Origin: CALKXV01 sp965228905
Lineage (GTDB): Bacteria; Pseudomonadota; Alphaproteobacteria; Rhodobacterales; Rhodobacteraceae
DNA: 64,000 nt
Direction of reading: 5' to 3'
Assembly (NCBI GenBank): GCA_965228905.1
Contig: CBDDII010000003.1
Span: 620,001 to 684,000, forward strand
A program made the translations under genes and the position numbers. Position 1 is the stretch's first letter; every line of letters starts with the position of its first letter. The notes beneath the pieces were generated by a model. The model had not been told where the DNA came from, searched no databases, and saw nothing but the letters and a program-made list of their open reading frames with translations. Shown piece by piece: positions 1 to 9,343 of the stretch.

Positions 1-622
1 GACGAGTTATTGCCGCGTCATGCCACGTCATCTCAGCTTTGATTCGCAGCACTTTCCATCCCTTTTTTCGAAGTCGAAAGCACATTTCTGGTTCTTCACC
101 CGCAATAAGATCATTGCGATACCCACAGACGTCGTCCAATGCTTTGCGGCGCATCAGGGCATCTCCGCCGCAGGCGCTGACTTCCCCGACAGGTGTATCC
201 CATTCTAGGTCGATAAGTTGGTTCCAAATGGTTGCCTCAGCATAGCGTTCTCGCCGCCGACCACAAACCACGGCGATGTCTTCAGAACTGCTTATTGCTG
301 AGAGTGCTGCGTCTAACCAACCTTCCCGTAATTCGCAATCGCCGTCCAGAACTTGTACGAATGCACCCTTGAAATCCACTTCTCTTAGTCGATGTAGACC
401 CGCATTTCTTGCTCGCGCTGCGGTGAAGGGCCGTGTCATGTCAAGTTCAACCACCTCCGCACCAGCGGCGCGGGCAATCTCGACAGAATCGTCTGTCGAG
501 CCGGAATCGACGTAAATGATTGGCTCCACCTGGCCGTCAAGAGAGCCAAGGCAATTTTTCAGCCGTTCGCCCTCGTTTCGGCCGATTGCAATGGCAGCTA
601 TGTTGGATTTCCTTTGCGTCAT
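1..622 (-). CDS. GT2 family glycosyltransferase, 3' end cut by window edge
   Basis: The reading frame is open from an ATG at 622 to the left edge of the window, about 207 codons without a stop. The product has the GT-A fold signature of family 2 glycosyltransferases: an N-terminal beta strand with GRNEGERL, a VDSGSTDD nucleotide-binding segment (Asp39) and a DGD metal-binding motif at residues 93-95. A later AGEEPEMCFRLR segment (about 174-185) is typical of GT2 enzymes with an acidic acceptor-side motif. The start overlaps the stop of the upstream sulfotransferase by 4 bases (ATGA), so translation is probably coupled. The role is likely transfer of a sugar from a nucleotide donor to a lipid-linked repeat unit at the inner membrane. 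The substrate cannot be read from the sequence. Confidence 0.85.
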   Translation of the reverse strand, partial: MTQRKSNIAAIAIGRNEGERLKNCLGSLDGQVEPIIYVDSGSTDDSVEIARAAGAEVVELDMTRPFTAARARNAGLHRLREVDFKGAFVQVLDGDCELREGWLDAALSAISSSEDIAVVCGRRRERYAEATIWNQLIDLEWDTPVGEVSACGGDALMRRKALDDVCGYRNDLIAGEEPEMCFRLRKKGWKVLRIKAEMTWHDAAITR

Positions 623-1464
623 CGGCAAAGAAAAGGATAGGCCAAGTCAAGTGAAGGATCTCCCGGAAAATGCCGGCCTAAAACAGCACGATCCTCCGCG
701 AAAGTTTCTTCCAACGCAGGTCGAAGATCTATAGGCAAACTAGGGCGATGGGTCATTCTTCTGGCATTTCGAATTTTTGTTCTGAGAGTCTTGGGAACCA
801 GCAATCTACGGACTATAGTTGCGACACGGTTTTCAACAATCAAACCGTGTAACGGAAACCTTCTCACCCTTTCCGATGAAACGTTTTTTGTACTCTGCTC
901 ATTGATCCAAGAAGTGGAGCCGAGATGCCCCAGATGGATGGCTACTCGGGCCAGTTCATTGCTGGGATCGGACTTGATGCGTTCCAGGCTAGTCAGCAGG
1001 ATCGAGTTGGCCCCAAAGGCTTCGACGTAGGGAGCAATCTGCCAGCCATAACGACCGTAATCGACCAATCGACTATGTGTCCTTACTGCCTCTTCCAAAG
1101 AACACGAAATAATACCTTCGCTCCAATCGTGGATATAGTGAGAAACAAGCCGTTCCATAGGGTCTCGGATCATGTAGATCAGGCGCGGGTTCGGCAAAGC
1201 AACTTGCATCCGTTTCAGTGTGTCTGGATGGTCGGGTCGTTTGGTGTAATGCGTGCTAGCCTCTCCCAGCAAGTCGCCGGGGTCGGCGTATTCAAAAAGT
1301 GAATAGTACCATTCTTTTCCCCTTGCAAAAACATTGTCGTCGGAAAAGTAGTTCGGTTCTTTTGGGTCGGTGATGAATAGCCCGTTTTGTGCAGCCAATT
1401 GGGCGGCAAGGGTCGAAGTTCCACATTTCATAGCGCCGATTAAAATGAAGTCGGGCTTTCTCAT
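619..1464 (-). CDS. Sulfotransferase family protein
   Basis: A 281-residue protein with the two PAPS-binding signatures of cytosolic-type sulfotransferases. The 5'-phosphosulfate loop GAMKCGTSTL is at residues 10-19 (Lys13), and the 3'-phosphate segment IRDPMERLVSHY is at about 99-110 (Arg100, Ser108). It should move sulfate from PAPS to a hydroxyl, here most plausibly on a polysaccharide or its lipid-linked precursor. It overlaps both neighbouring glycosyltransferase genes by 4 bases, so it belongs to the same minus-strand operon. Length and motifs are complete. Acceptor is unknown. Confidence 0.85.
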   Translation of the reverse strand: MRKPDFILIGAMKCGTSTLAAQLAAQNGLFITDPKEPNYFSDDNVFARGKEWYYSLFEYADPGDLLGEASTHYTKRPDHPDTLKRMQVALPNPRLIYMIRDPMERLVSHYIHDWSEGIISCSLEEAVRTHSRLVDYGRYGWQIAPYVEAFGANSILLTSLERIKSDPSNELARVAIHLGHLGSTSWINEQSTKNVSSERVRRFPLHGLIVENRVATIVRRLLVPKTLRTKIRNARRMTHRPSLPIDLRPALEETFAEDRAVLGRHFPGDPSLDLAYPFLCR

Positions 1465-2411
1465 GAGCGTGTCCTAGGCCGAAGAGGGTGGAGAAACCCG
1501 ATCCAGATATCGAGCCATTCACTCTTACGTGCTGGAGGGACCGAACGACCGATCAGACGACGTGATTGTGCAATGGCTCTCCCTGCCATCCAAGCCAAAT
1601 TGGCGCTGAGCGGACCGAAACGCCCATGAGTTTGGCGCAAAAATCGAGTGCGCGAATACCAATAATAGGGCGGCAATCGTTCTCGCGCGGCCACCATAGC
1701 TTTGACAGGCCCACTTCCACCACGCAAATGCACAGTTCGCGCGCTGCTTGCGTATGCGATTCCCCAACCTGCGCTACGAGCTCGCATGCAGTATTCAGCA
1801 TCTTCGAAATAAAGAAAATATCCCTCATCCATTGGACCGATTTGGCGAACCATCTCTCCGCGCAAGAGAACGCATGCAAAGCTTACCCATTCGATTTCGC
1901 TCGGATTTGGCGGCTGATGAAGCGCCACTTTGTGGCGCTGCAGAAATCGCGAAATTGGTCCGGATTCGGCGCCGCGAATCAACTCAGACGCCGGGCTAGC
2001 GAAGCGGAAACAGCTGTTTTGAGGCGTTTTGTCCTCCCATTCCAATTGGGGTGCAAATATCCCTATGCCAGGGTCAGATTCCGTTTCGCGCAGAATATTT
2101 GTGAAAAAACTGGGGCGCAGCATAGCGTCCGAGTTCAGAAACAAATAAAAGTCAGCGTTGGGTACGGCTTCTATGGCCTGATTGTGACCACCTGAAAACC
2201 CACTGTTGGTGGTTGAAAGAACCAGTTTTAGTCTCGTGTCTCCACGATCCGCGATCCAATCAGCCAAAACTTTATCCGAACCATCACCAGAAGCATTGTC
2301 AACAATGATCACGTGCGCATGTCGATTCCCGAGCGCATCAAGTACCGAACAAATTGCTGTGACGGTGAGGCTGGCAGTTCGATAGTTTATGATCGAAATG
2401 ACTATCTTCAT
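1461..2411 (-). CDS. GT2 family glycosyltransferase, rhamnosyltransferase-like
   Basis: A 316-residue protein with the layout of WbbL/rhamnosyltransferase-like GT2 enzymes: IVDNASGDGS near residue 36, the NSD metal motif at 93-95, and the FEDAEYCMRARSAGW segment at about 202-216 holding the ED catalytic pair. No membrane-spanning segments are obvious, so it is probably cytoplasmic or membrane-associated. It overlaps the WecG/TagA gene upstream and the sulfotransferase gene downstream by 4 bases each. The sugar donor is an inference only; dTDP-rhamnose is possible, but the rest of the rml pathway is not in the window. Confidence 0.85.
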   Translation of the reverse strand: MKIVISIINYRTASLTVTAICSVLDALGNRHAHVIIVDNASGDGSDKVLADWIADRGDTRLKLVLSTTNSGFSGGHNQAIEAVPNADFYLFLNSDAMLRPSFFTNILRETESDPGIGIFAPQLEWEDKTPQNSCFRFASPASELIRGAESGPISRFLQRHKVALHQPPNPSEIEWVSFACVLLRGEMVRQIGPMDEGYFLYFEDAEYCMRARSAGWGIAYASSARTVHLRGGSGPVKAMVAARERLPPYYWYSRTRFLRQTHGRFGPLSANLAWMAGRAIAQSRRLIGRSVPPARKSEWLDIWIGFLHPLRPRTRS

Positions 2412-3190
2412 GCATCACTCCGTTTTTTTAGGCGAGCCGCAACGGCGCGCAGTGTCAAGTGCGGCAGTATTGCTAGGCAAGCCGCGTAGCGCGGCGCTAG
2501 CCTGGCTGGGTTGCTGAGCAGACGCCATAACCATTCCGCCGCCAAGACTCGCACCCAAACAGGAGCGCGCTTTTGACTTCCGGCAACAAAATCGAGGCCG
2601 GCCCCGATTGATAGAAAGCCAGCATATGGCAACGCGTCTTGCGCGCGCGTTGCAAAGCACTCTTGTTTAGGAGCTCCGAGCGCCAAAAAAACTAGCCGAG
2701 CGCCACTTGCGCGGATTGCGGTGATGGCCAAATCAGCGTCCGGACCACTTGGGTCAAAGTCCATTGGAGGCGAAAAGGTGAGAGTGACATTAAGCCGATT
2801 ATGACGAAGTTGAAGCTCAGCTGCAGCAGCTCGTAGAGTCGCTTCTGTTGCACCCACAAAGGCAACTGGAACGCTAAGGGATGATGCTAGCGCAACCATA
2901 GGGTTGATGAGTTCCGAACCAGGAACCAGCCTCACATTGGATTGCCCTGCAAGCCGAGACAACCAAACCACCGGATTTCCATCAGCGGTCACGTGCGTAT
3001 GAGAGGCATACGCTGACACAAACGATTTGTCTCGAGCAAGCTTTGCGGCGTGATCCAGATTTAATGTTGCCAACGAAAAACCATCCCCAGCTTCTAACCG
3101 CTTTGACAAATCTGCCAAAAGCGAGGCCTGGTCGGTTACCGTGACCGCAACCTCCTCCGTCATTCCTGAACCGGCCCAGTTAAACGGCAT
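2408..3190 (-). CDS. WecG/TagA/CpsF family glycosyltransferase (GT26)
   Basis: A 260-residue protein matching the WecG/TagA/CpsF family. Near the N-terminus are Thr42, Asn44 and Asp70 (in TADGNP), in the places of the conserved active-site residues. The family-specific LGAPKQE segment lies mid-protein, followed by GAGLDFVAGSQKRAP and EWLWRLLSNPARLAPRY. Family members add N-acetylmannosaminuronic acid, N-acetylmannosamine or glucose to a lipid-linked sugar, usually as the second sugar of a repeat unit. It is the first gene of the minus-strand operon. The ATG at 3190 is used; a second Met ten codons in is an alternative start. Thr42 and Asp70 being present argues that it is active. Confidence 0.88.
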   Translation of the reverse strand: MPFNWAGSGMTEEVAVTVTDQASLLADLSKRLEAGDGFSLATLNLDHAAKLARDKSFVSAYASHTHVTADGNPVVWLSRLAGQSNVRLVPGSELINPMVALASSLSVPVAFVGATEATLRAAAAELQLRHNRLNVTLTFSPPMDFDPSGPDADLAITAIRASGARLVFLALGAPKQECFATRAQDALPYAGFLSIGAGLDFVAGSQKRAPVWVRVLAAEWLWRLLSNPARLAPRYAACLAILPHLTLRAVAARLKKRSDA

Positions 3191-3429
3191 TCCACTTGTC
3201 CCAGCTAACTACACGCCGAACAGTCACATATCAAAGACCGATTTGCCAAGGAACAACTAATGTTGGAGACTAACCAACCCTAATTGTTCATATTAAGGTG
3301 CAAGTGCCTAAGATTCTGGTACATTGTCCCACAGAGCCAAGTAGAATGACGGCACACTCTTCCAATTTCTCACACGATCATCTACGGTACGCCGAGTATC
3401 GGTACAGGTGTTGCGAGGCTAGATGACAG
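3191..3429. promoter_or_regulatory. Divergent intergenic region between the wecG-like operon and xrtD
   Basis: This 239-base AT-richer gap separates two divergent transcription units, so promoters for both should lie here. On the minus strand a weak candidate is TTGTTC, 17 bases, TGATAT (about 3225-3255). No convincing plus-strand sigma-70 pair or operator repeat was found. Position rather than motif quality is the main support. Confidence 0.35.
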
Positions 3430-5031
3430 ATGGCGAATGCGTTGGAAGTAAAAGCTTCTCGCTTTTGGCTAGATTATCTGAATATTGGGCATTTTTGGTT
3501 TCTGGTAGCGGTAGTTTCAGCTGGGTTCTTCTTCGCAGATGGGTTGGAGGCACTGCTTGCGGCTTGGGCACTGCCCGAGTATTCGCATGGGCCACTAATT
3601 CCGATACTGTCAGCTTTTCTGTTTCTGAGACAGCTCAAGGATCACCCCCCTGACCCCGGGCCGAAGCGCCACCGATGGATAGGTGTGATAGTTGTTTTGG
3701 CAGCCATTTTGATTGGGGCTTTGGGTCGCCTCTCCGGTATTTCCGACATCGTGGCCTATGCGACGATCATTTGGGTGGGTGGCATACTTTTGGTCAGTTT
3801 CGGCTGGGCCACAGGGCGTCATTTTTGGCCGCCGGTTTTGCATCTGGTTTATATGTTGCCCTTGCCTGGTGTGCTTTATTACAAAATGTCTTCTTGGTTG
3901 CAGCATATCTCGTCTGAGCTCGGCGTGTGGTTTTTGAAGCTCATGAGTGTTCCAGTTTTTCTGGATGGGAATATCATCGATCTAGGCGTAGTTCAGCTGC
4001 ATGTCGCTGAAGCTTGTTCGGGTCTACGGTATCTTTTTCCGATCCTTTCGTTTTCCTACCTGTTTGCCGTTCTTTACAAGGGACCGATTTGGCATAAAGC
4101 AGTTCTTCTTGTCTCGGCGGCCCCAATTGCGGTGCTTATGAATTCGGTGCGAATCTCTGTGGCTGGCGTGATTGCCCAATACTATGGAGTAGAGTGGCTG
4201 AATGGTTTTTCGCATTTCTTCGAAGGGTGGGTGATATTCATTGCCAGTATTCTGATCCTCTTTGGAATGGCCTGGGCCATGCTTCGCACACAACGTAACA
4301 GTGCCGGGCTCTCGGATGCCTTAGATCTAGAAACCTCTGGTCTCGCTCACCAAGCCTCACGGTTGAAACTAATCCGCTCTTCGAGTGCAATGACAATGAG
4401 CGCCATTTTGATACTGGTCGCGACCGCGGGTATTCACATGGTGCCCGAACGCGGCCCGAGCGGTATAAAACGTGAGAGCTTCTCAACGTTTCCGCGTCGT
4501 TTTGGTGAATGGCAACAAGCGGGCGCGGCCAGACAGTTGTCGCCTTCGGTGGTCCAAACTTTGGGGGCCGATGACTACCGCTCTGTCTCGTTTTCGAGGC
4601 CCGGTGATGAAGCAACCGTCGAGTTCTTTTCTGCTTGGTACGCTGATCAAAGCCAAGGTGGAGTTCACTCCCCAGAGATTTGCCTTCCCGGAGGTGGGTG
4701 GGAGATTGCTTGGCTGGAACGCACAGACATAACTGTTCAAATGGGCTGGGAAACCCCATTCCAGATAAACCGAGCGATCATCCAAAAGGCTCATACTCGG
4801 ATGCTGGTGTTCTATTGGTTCGAACAAAAGGGGCGCAAGATTGCCTGGGATTTCGCCGCAAAATATTGGTTGATGGTCGATGGCATTTCCACTGGGCGAA
4901 CCGATGGCGCTCTAGTAAGGCTAACCACTGAGATTATCCCAGGAGAGTCGGATTCGGACGCTGAAGAACGATTGATGGATCTTCTGCAGCAGAGCTCCCC
5001 TCATCTTTCGAGATTCATTCCCGAGATCTAA
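3430..5031 (+). CDS. xrtD: Exosortase fused to EpsI domain (XrtD type)
   Basis: A 533-residue protein in two parts. Residues 1-285 are a multi-spanning exosortase with the catalytic triad visible: Cys196 in EACSGLRYL, Arg241 in NSVRI and His262 in GFSHFFEGW. Residues about 320-533 form an EpsI-like domain (SPEICLPGGGWEI and FYWFEQKGR motifs). Exosortases cut and sort proteins with a C-terminal PEP-CTERM-like signal and are usually encoded beside exopolysaccharide genes. A fusion with EpsI is the hallmark of the VPLPA-CTERM exosortase XrtD of Rhodobacterales. The ATG at 3430 fits the domain start. No protein with a VPLPA-type tail was found in this window, so its substrates must be encoded elsewhere. 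Confidence 0.88.
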   Translation: MANALEVKASRFWLDYLNIGHFWFLVAVVSAGFFFADGLEALLAAWALPEYSHGPLIPILSAFLFLRQLKDHPPDPGPKRHRWIGVIVVLAAILIGALGRLSGISDIVAYATIIWVGGILLVSFGWATGRHFWPPVLHLVYMLPLPGVLYYKMSSWLQHISSELGVWFLKLMSVPVFLDGNIIDLGVVQLHVAEACSGLRYLFPILSFSYLFAVLYKGPIWHKAVLLVSAAPIAVLMNSVRISVAGVIAQYYGVEWLNGFSHFFEGWVIFIASILILFGMAWAMLRTQRNSAGLSDALDLETSGLAHQASRLKLIRSSSAMTMSAILILVATAGIHMVPERGPSGIKRESFSTFPRRFGEWQQAGAARQLSPSVVQTLGADDYRSVSFSRPGDEATVEFFSAWYADQSQGGVHSPEICLPGGGWEIAWLERTDITVQMGWETPFQINRAIIQKAHTRMLVFYWFEQKGRKIAWDFAAKYWLMVDGISTGRTDGALVRLTTEIIPGESDSDAEERLMDLLQQSSPHLSRFIPEI

Positions 5032-5126
5032 GGATTCGAAATGCGCCTACAGATGCCCCCAGAGGACGAAATTGGACTTTGTGAGTCAGCCTCTAGGATT
5101 CTCAGCTTGCTAGCTGACACTTGCGG

Positions 5127-5990
5127 ATGAAACGTCGTTACATTGTGATCATTGGCGCCATGAAGTCGGGTACCACAACCCTATTTGACGCTTTGGCGCG
5201 CCATCCTAGGATCGCGCCGGCTCACCAAAAAGAGCCTGGTTTTTTTGCCTTCGATGAAGTTTGGAACAAGGGTTTTGATTGGTTTGATACACTTTTCGAC
5301 TTTGAACCCACGCAGCACGAATATCGGCTTGAAGCAACGACCGACTACACAAAAGTACCCTTTGTTAACGGTGTTTGGGAAAGAATGACCGCCAACCCAG
5401 ATGTGGAGGTCAAACTACTCTATATTATGCGGCATCCACTTAGACGAATTGAATCTCACGCACGACACGCACAGCTCAAAGGTCGCGAGATCGGGCGTGA
5501 GATGAGCTCCCGAACTGATCACTCCCTCGACTCTGGTCTGTCTGCTGTCAATCTAGCCGTAACTCAATACGCGACTCAGATCGGCAGTTTCTCAGTCGCG
5601 CGCTCGCTTGGAAACTTGCATTGTTTGACACTTGAAGATCTTCAAAGAGATCCGAATTCTGTGCTTGCCCAAATCTACGAATTTCTGAGCTTGGATGCTG
5701 ATGCAGAATTCACCAAGCTACCTGTGAGCAATGCAGCCACTCGACTACGGCCTACCAGATTCTGGCAGAAGTTTTCCCAAATCGCTCCTCTCATGTCGTT
5801 GGGAAAGAAGGCGTTGCCAAAGACTACCCGAGACCGAGTCAAGAATGGATTTCGAAGCCCGGTGCGCCTGGAAGGTCGCTTCGATCTATCTGCTGCGGAA
5901 GCGGGAATATTGATGAGGCTGTATGCGCCGGAGATTGCGCGAATTAGGGAGGACTTTGGAATCGACACCGATCGAGTCTGGGGATTTTGA
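5127..5990 (+). CDS. Sulfotransferase family protein
   Basis: A 287-residue protein with PAPS-binding loop GAMKSGTTTL (residues 10-19, Lys13) and 3'-phosphate segment MRHPLRRIESH (101-111). It resembles the sulfotransferase at 619-1464 in layout but the two are clearly diverged. The ATG at 5127 is preferred over an in-frame TTG six bases upstream. It follows xrtD by 95 bases on the same strand. Its last 105 bases overlap the 3' end of the convergent polymerase gene. Expected role: sulfation of an exopolysaccharide sugar. Confidence 0.85.
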   Translation: MKRRYIVIIGAMKSGTTTLFDALARHPRIAPAHQKEPGFFAFDEVWNKGFDWFDTLFDFEPTQHEYRLEATTDYTKVPFVNGVWERMTANPDVEVKLLYIMRHPLRRIESHARHAQLKGREIGREMSSRTDHSLDSGLSAVNLAVTQYATQIGSFSVARSLGNLHCLTLEDLQRDPNSVLAQIYEFLSLDADAEFTKLPVSNAATRLRPTRFWQKFSQIAPLMSLGKKALPKTTRDRVKNGFRSPVRLEGRFDLSAAEAGILMRLYAPEIARIREDFGIDTDRVWGF

Positions 5991-7406
5991 TCCGAGGTCG
6001 GATGTTGAATTCCAGCGTGAGTATCTTGTCTTGCTAGCATCGAGATCGTGGGAAGTTTGAGCTTTGCTTACTGCGGCTGTGCGACAAAATCCGGTGAGAG
6101 CGCCTGCAAAAAGCCAGCCAATCGGGGAAAGCGCAGAGTTTGGAATAAGATACAGTAGGTTAGCGGCGGTTATAAGTGCTATGCAGCTGGTCGCGGGGGC
6201 GACAATTCGCCGCTTTGCTGAATTGGGAAGTGCCAAAAGTGAAACCACCAACAATCCAAAGTAACCCAAATAACCCACCCAACCGCGGGTACTGAAGGTG
6301 ATGATCCAAGCACCATCGATCGTTGTAGTGTCTCTTCCTTTTTCATCAAAAACTCTGTTTCGTCCGTACCCACCCCATCCCCAGGCGGGGTTTTCCAACG
6401 CGCGCCTCATCAACTTGTCATCATTGTCAAGGCGGAATGCAAACGACTGCGCTCGAGCTGGTGCGATCTCTTCGAAAAATGTAACTACGGCGCGCAGAGG
6501 CAAAATGCTTGTTTGATGTAATTGCGGATATGCAAGAAAGAGCACAGCGACAATCATCGCGAGACGAAGCTGCAGCCGTCGCGTCGTGAAAAGGAAAAGC
6601 GCTAGGAATAGGACACCAAGGATTGCTGCCGCCGTGTTTCGGCTTAAGAGTAAAACCACCAAAAGCCAAAGTCCTGACAGCGCCCAGAAGCTGCGAGTAC
6701 GTCCGTTTTCCTCACTTTTTACGAGAGCGAAAGCGGCAAGCAACGCGCTGAGAAGGAAAAAGCCAAGCCAAAGACCGTGTCGCAAGAAAACCAATGGTCG
6801 GAATCCTCCTCCGCGAACATGCTGTCTCCAGTCATGAGGAAAATAACCGTAGACCCATTGGTTCAATTGCGGGCTCATACGCCATTCAAAAAGAACAAGC
6901 AACGAGTAAACCAAAGCCAACCAGACCAATATTGCCAGAATGTCTTTGTGGGACTCTTCCGTTGCCAAGTAGCGATATGCCAGGAAGAAGGGAGATAAAA
7001 CGATAAATGTTGAGATCACCATTGATATCCAGTCGCGAGTCCCGAGGCCTGACCGGAAAGAAGGACCAATAACAATTGGTGTAGAATTGGTTTGGACGGT
7101 AAAAAACGGGCCCACAACTAGTGCCAGAATGCAGAGGAGCACAATTTTGTTTGTCAGTCCACGGCTTAAACGAGGCCTGGCTTTCGCCCTATGATGAAAA
7201 AGAGCCCATCCTAGAAGCAATGAATATGTGATCGTAGATGCCTTGGTAAGGGGTGGAAGGAGCGGCAGATCCAACGAAACATTGTTTGGCAAGAACAAGT
7301 AGCCAGAAATCACTGTAACTATCAGTGCCCGCTCGAACTTCATCATCCCAAAAAAAAGCAACGCCAACAGCGGCCAACACACCAGAATTGGGATGGGCGG
7401 TATCAT
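5886..7406 (-). CDS. O-antigen ligase/polymerase (Wzy-like) membrane protein
   Basis: A 506-residue, strongly hydrophobic protein with about ten membrane-spanning segments. It also has a large polar loop, DNDDKLMRRALENPAWGWGGYGRNRVF, typical of the O-antigen ligase/Wzy polymerase superfamily. An RGGGFRP segment lies before another membrane helix. The role would be joining repeat units on the periplasmic face. The hydrophilic tail after about residue 435 is unusual and its coding region runs 105 bases into the convergent sulfotransferase gene, so the tail may be an acquired extension. It is preceded by 238 bases of non-coding DNA up to the IS element. Confidence 0.8.
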   Translation of the reverse strand: MIPPIPILVCWPLLALLFFGMMKFERALIVTVISGYLFLPNNVSLDLPLLPPLTKASTITYSLLLGWALFHHRAKARPRLSRGLTNKIVLLCILALVVGPFFTVQTNSTPIVIGPSFRSGLGTRDWISMVISTFIVLSPFFLAYRYLATEESHKDILAILVWLALVYSLLVLFEWRMSPQLNQWVYGYFPHDWRQHVRGGGFRPLVFLRHGLWLGFFLLSALLAAFALVKSEENGRTRSFWALSGLWLLVVLLLSRNTAAAILGVLFLALFLFTTRRLQLRLAMIVAVLFLAYPQLHQTSILPLRAVVTFFEEIAPARAQSFAFRLDNDDKLMRRALENPAWGWGGYGRNRVFDEKGRDTTTIDGAWIITFSTRGWVGYLGYFGLLVVSLLALPNSAKRRIVAPATSCIALITAANLLYLIPNSALSPIGWLFAGALTGFCRTAAVSKAQTSHDLDASKTRYSRWNSTSDLGSKSPDSIGVDSKVLPNSRNLRRIQPHQYSRFRSR

Positions 7407-7647
7407 CTTCCAACCTCGACGGAGATATGAGCAGAAGCGCTAAAGCCGAGATGGAAGCTCCGTTCCACCGTCAGGACAGTTTCATCATGACCGCTCGAGA
7501 CGAAGTTTTGCAAGGGGTGGGATGGTGTCACTCGGTTTTTGAACTTAGCTGTTACGATTGATTTCCGCTGATCGAGAAAGCGCAACTTATTAGAGCAAGC
7601 AAAATATTAGAGGAACACAAGTGAAATCGCAATGTAGTTTCCCGTGT

Positions 7648-7951
7648 CTAGCCCCCTGTGTCTGGGCCACTAATCGGCGCGTTCTCTAATATGGTTTCTG
7701 GAACTGGTGGGCGCATGTTGAGTGCCTGATGCGGCCGGGTTTGATTGTACTGCCTGAGCCAGTGATTGATGACGATCTGAGCTTGCTTAGTGGTCGTGAA
7801 CCACTCCGCATTGAGGACCTCTCGCCGTAATGTCCCATTGAACCGCTCGTTGTATCCGTTCTCCCAGGGCGATCCCGGGTAAATGCGGATCGGCTTGATG
7901 CCAACGCGTCGAAGCCAGCCCTGCATCGCCTCTGCTGCGAACTCGGGGCCG
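7648..7951 (-). pseudogene. IS3-A orfB C-terminal half (transposase fragment)
   Basis: This open stretch encodes the last ~100 residues of an IS3-family DDE transposase. It starts at the PEF residues that follow the split DNG motif and includes PGSPWENGYNERFNGTLRREVL with the final catalytic Glu region, then YNQTRPHQAL near the C-terminus. It is separated from its N-terminal half at 9577 by the IS110 insertion, so the transposase is inactive. Confidence 0.9.
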
Positions 7952-7980
7952 TAGCACCTCGGGAAGAAGCGCCGCTAAGA

Positions 7981-8031
7981 GGTTATGGCCGCCTGCGCAG
8001 CCCTCAAACTGCGCAGCGGGTGGCCATAACC
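7981..8031 (+). ncRNA. Strong hairpin in the IS110 5' end, candidate guide-RNA segment
   Basis: Arms GGTTATGGCC (7981-7990) and GGCCATAACC (8022-8031) pair perfectly. Inside them two CTGCGCAG octamers pair across a short loop. A second stem, GTGGTT/AACCAC, follows before the transposase ATG. Such structure in the non-coding end of an IS110 element is compatible with a bridge-RNA gene, but an RNA was not demonstrated and the guide loops were not identified. The same sequence is present in all six copies. Confidence 0.4.
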
Positions 8032-8086
8032 GGGTCTCAGGTCTCAACAGTGGTTTTGCATAACCACGCCGCTGAGGAGACCGGCT

Positions 8087-9343
8087 ATGACCACTACCTA
8101 TGCTACCCTTTCGACCTTGTTGGTCGCCATCGACATATCCAAGCATCGACATGAGGTGCTGATCAGCATTCCCGGCAAGAAGCGCCGCCGCCGCATGACA
8201 GTTACGAACACCTTGGAGGATTTTCAGCGCCTCTCAGCCGCTCTTGCCAGCTATGATCTGCCAGTGCGGATCGGGTTTGAGGCGACCGGCAATTATCACC
8301 GTGTCTTGGCTCACCATCTCGGACAGGTCGGATTCGAGTTGAAGCTTGTGTCCTCCGTCGGTCTGGCGCGAACGCGAGAAGCTCTGCATAACAGTTGGGA
8401 TAAGAACGATCCTAAGGACGCCCAGGTCATCCTGCATATGCTGGAGATCGGCGCGGTTCAGTTCTTTCACGATCCGTTGGTGACCGGGACCGCCGACATT
8501 CAGGAACTGTCAAAGACCCATGAGATCGTCTCCCGTTCGAAGACCGAGCTGTGGCATCGCATCCTGACACATTATCTGCCGCTCTACTTCCCCGAGGCCG
8601 AACGATTTCACCGGAATTCGAGAACCGACTGGTTCCTGGCTTTCCTCGAGAAGTATTCAACCCCGCATATGATCACAGCGATGAGCCGGGAGGCATTCAT
8701 TGCCGATGCATGGAAAGTGGTTGGACGCAAAGTGTCCAAAGAGCGTTTGCTCTCAGATATTTATGCCACGGCCGTTGGCTCGGTGGGCTTGCCAGTTCAG
8801 CCGGATTCTGACGCTGTCCGCATGTTCCGCTTGGTGTTGGCTGAAGGCAGAAGCCTAATCCGACAGCGCGATATCATTGAGGCGCGGGCCGTCGAATTAC
8901 TTTCGGACCTCCCCGATTATCAGCTGCTGACAACCATTCCCGGGATCGGCCCGATCAACGCCATGACCATCCTGGCCGAGGCCGGTGACCTGCGTCGTTT
9001 TCGCCATCACCGGCAGTTTCTGAAGTTCTGCGGCATGGACCTTGCCACCGTGCAGTCGGGCATGTTCCGCGGCCAGAGCCGGATCTCGAAGTACGGCAAT
9101 GCCCGGTTGCGCCGCACGCTCTGGATGGCCGGCCAGACCGCAGTACTGAAGCGGACCAACAGCTTCCGCGACAAGTTCGAGCGCTACATCTCCAAAGACC
9201 GTCACAATGCCCATCTGCGTCGCAAGGCCTACACCGCAATCGCAGCAAAGATGGCGCGCACCGTACACGCCGTGGTCAAACACGGCGAACCCTATCGCCC
9301 CTTCTTCGAGGGGGTGAGCCCAGGCGGAAGGACCTCTCTCTGA
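8087..9343 (+). CDS. IS110-family transposase (DEDD recombinase), copy 1
   Basis: A 418-residue recombinase. The N-terminal RuvC-like DEDD domain shows AIDISKHRHEV (Asp), FEATGNYH (Glu) and DKNDPKDAQ (two Asp). The C-terminal Transposase_20 domain shows TTIPGIGPINAMTIL, FLKFCGM and SRISKYGNARLRRTLWMAG, with the Ser expected to be the nucleophile. In related IS110 elements this protein joins element and target DNA using a bridge RNA. The ATG at 8087 lies 11 bases after GAGGAGACC, a plausible ribosome site. All residues of the catalytic sets are present, so this copy should be functional. Confidence 0.95.
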   Translation: MTTTYATLSTLLVAIDISKHRHEVLISIPGKKRRRRMTVTNTLEDFQRLSAALASYDLPVRIGFEATGNYHRVLAHHLGQVGFELKLVSSVGLARTREALHNSWDKNDPKDAQVILHMLEIGAVQFFHDPLVTGTADIQELSKTHEIVSRSKTELWHRILTHYLPLYFPEAERFHRNSRTDWFLAFLEKYSTPHMITAMSREAFIADAWKVVGRKVSKERLLSDIYATAVGSVGLPVQPDSDAVRMFRLVLAEGRSLIRQRDIIEARAVELLSDLPDYQLLTTIPGIGPINAMTILAEAGDLRRFRHHRQFLKFCGMDLATVQSGMFRGQSRISKYGNARLRRTLWMAGQTAVLKRTNSFRDKFERYISKDRHNAHLRRKAYTAIAAKMARTVHAVVKHGEPYRPFFEGVSPGGRTSL

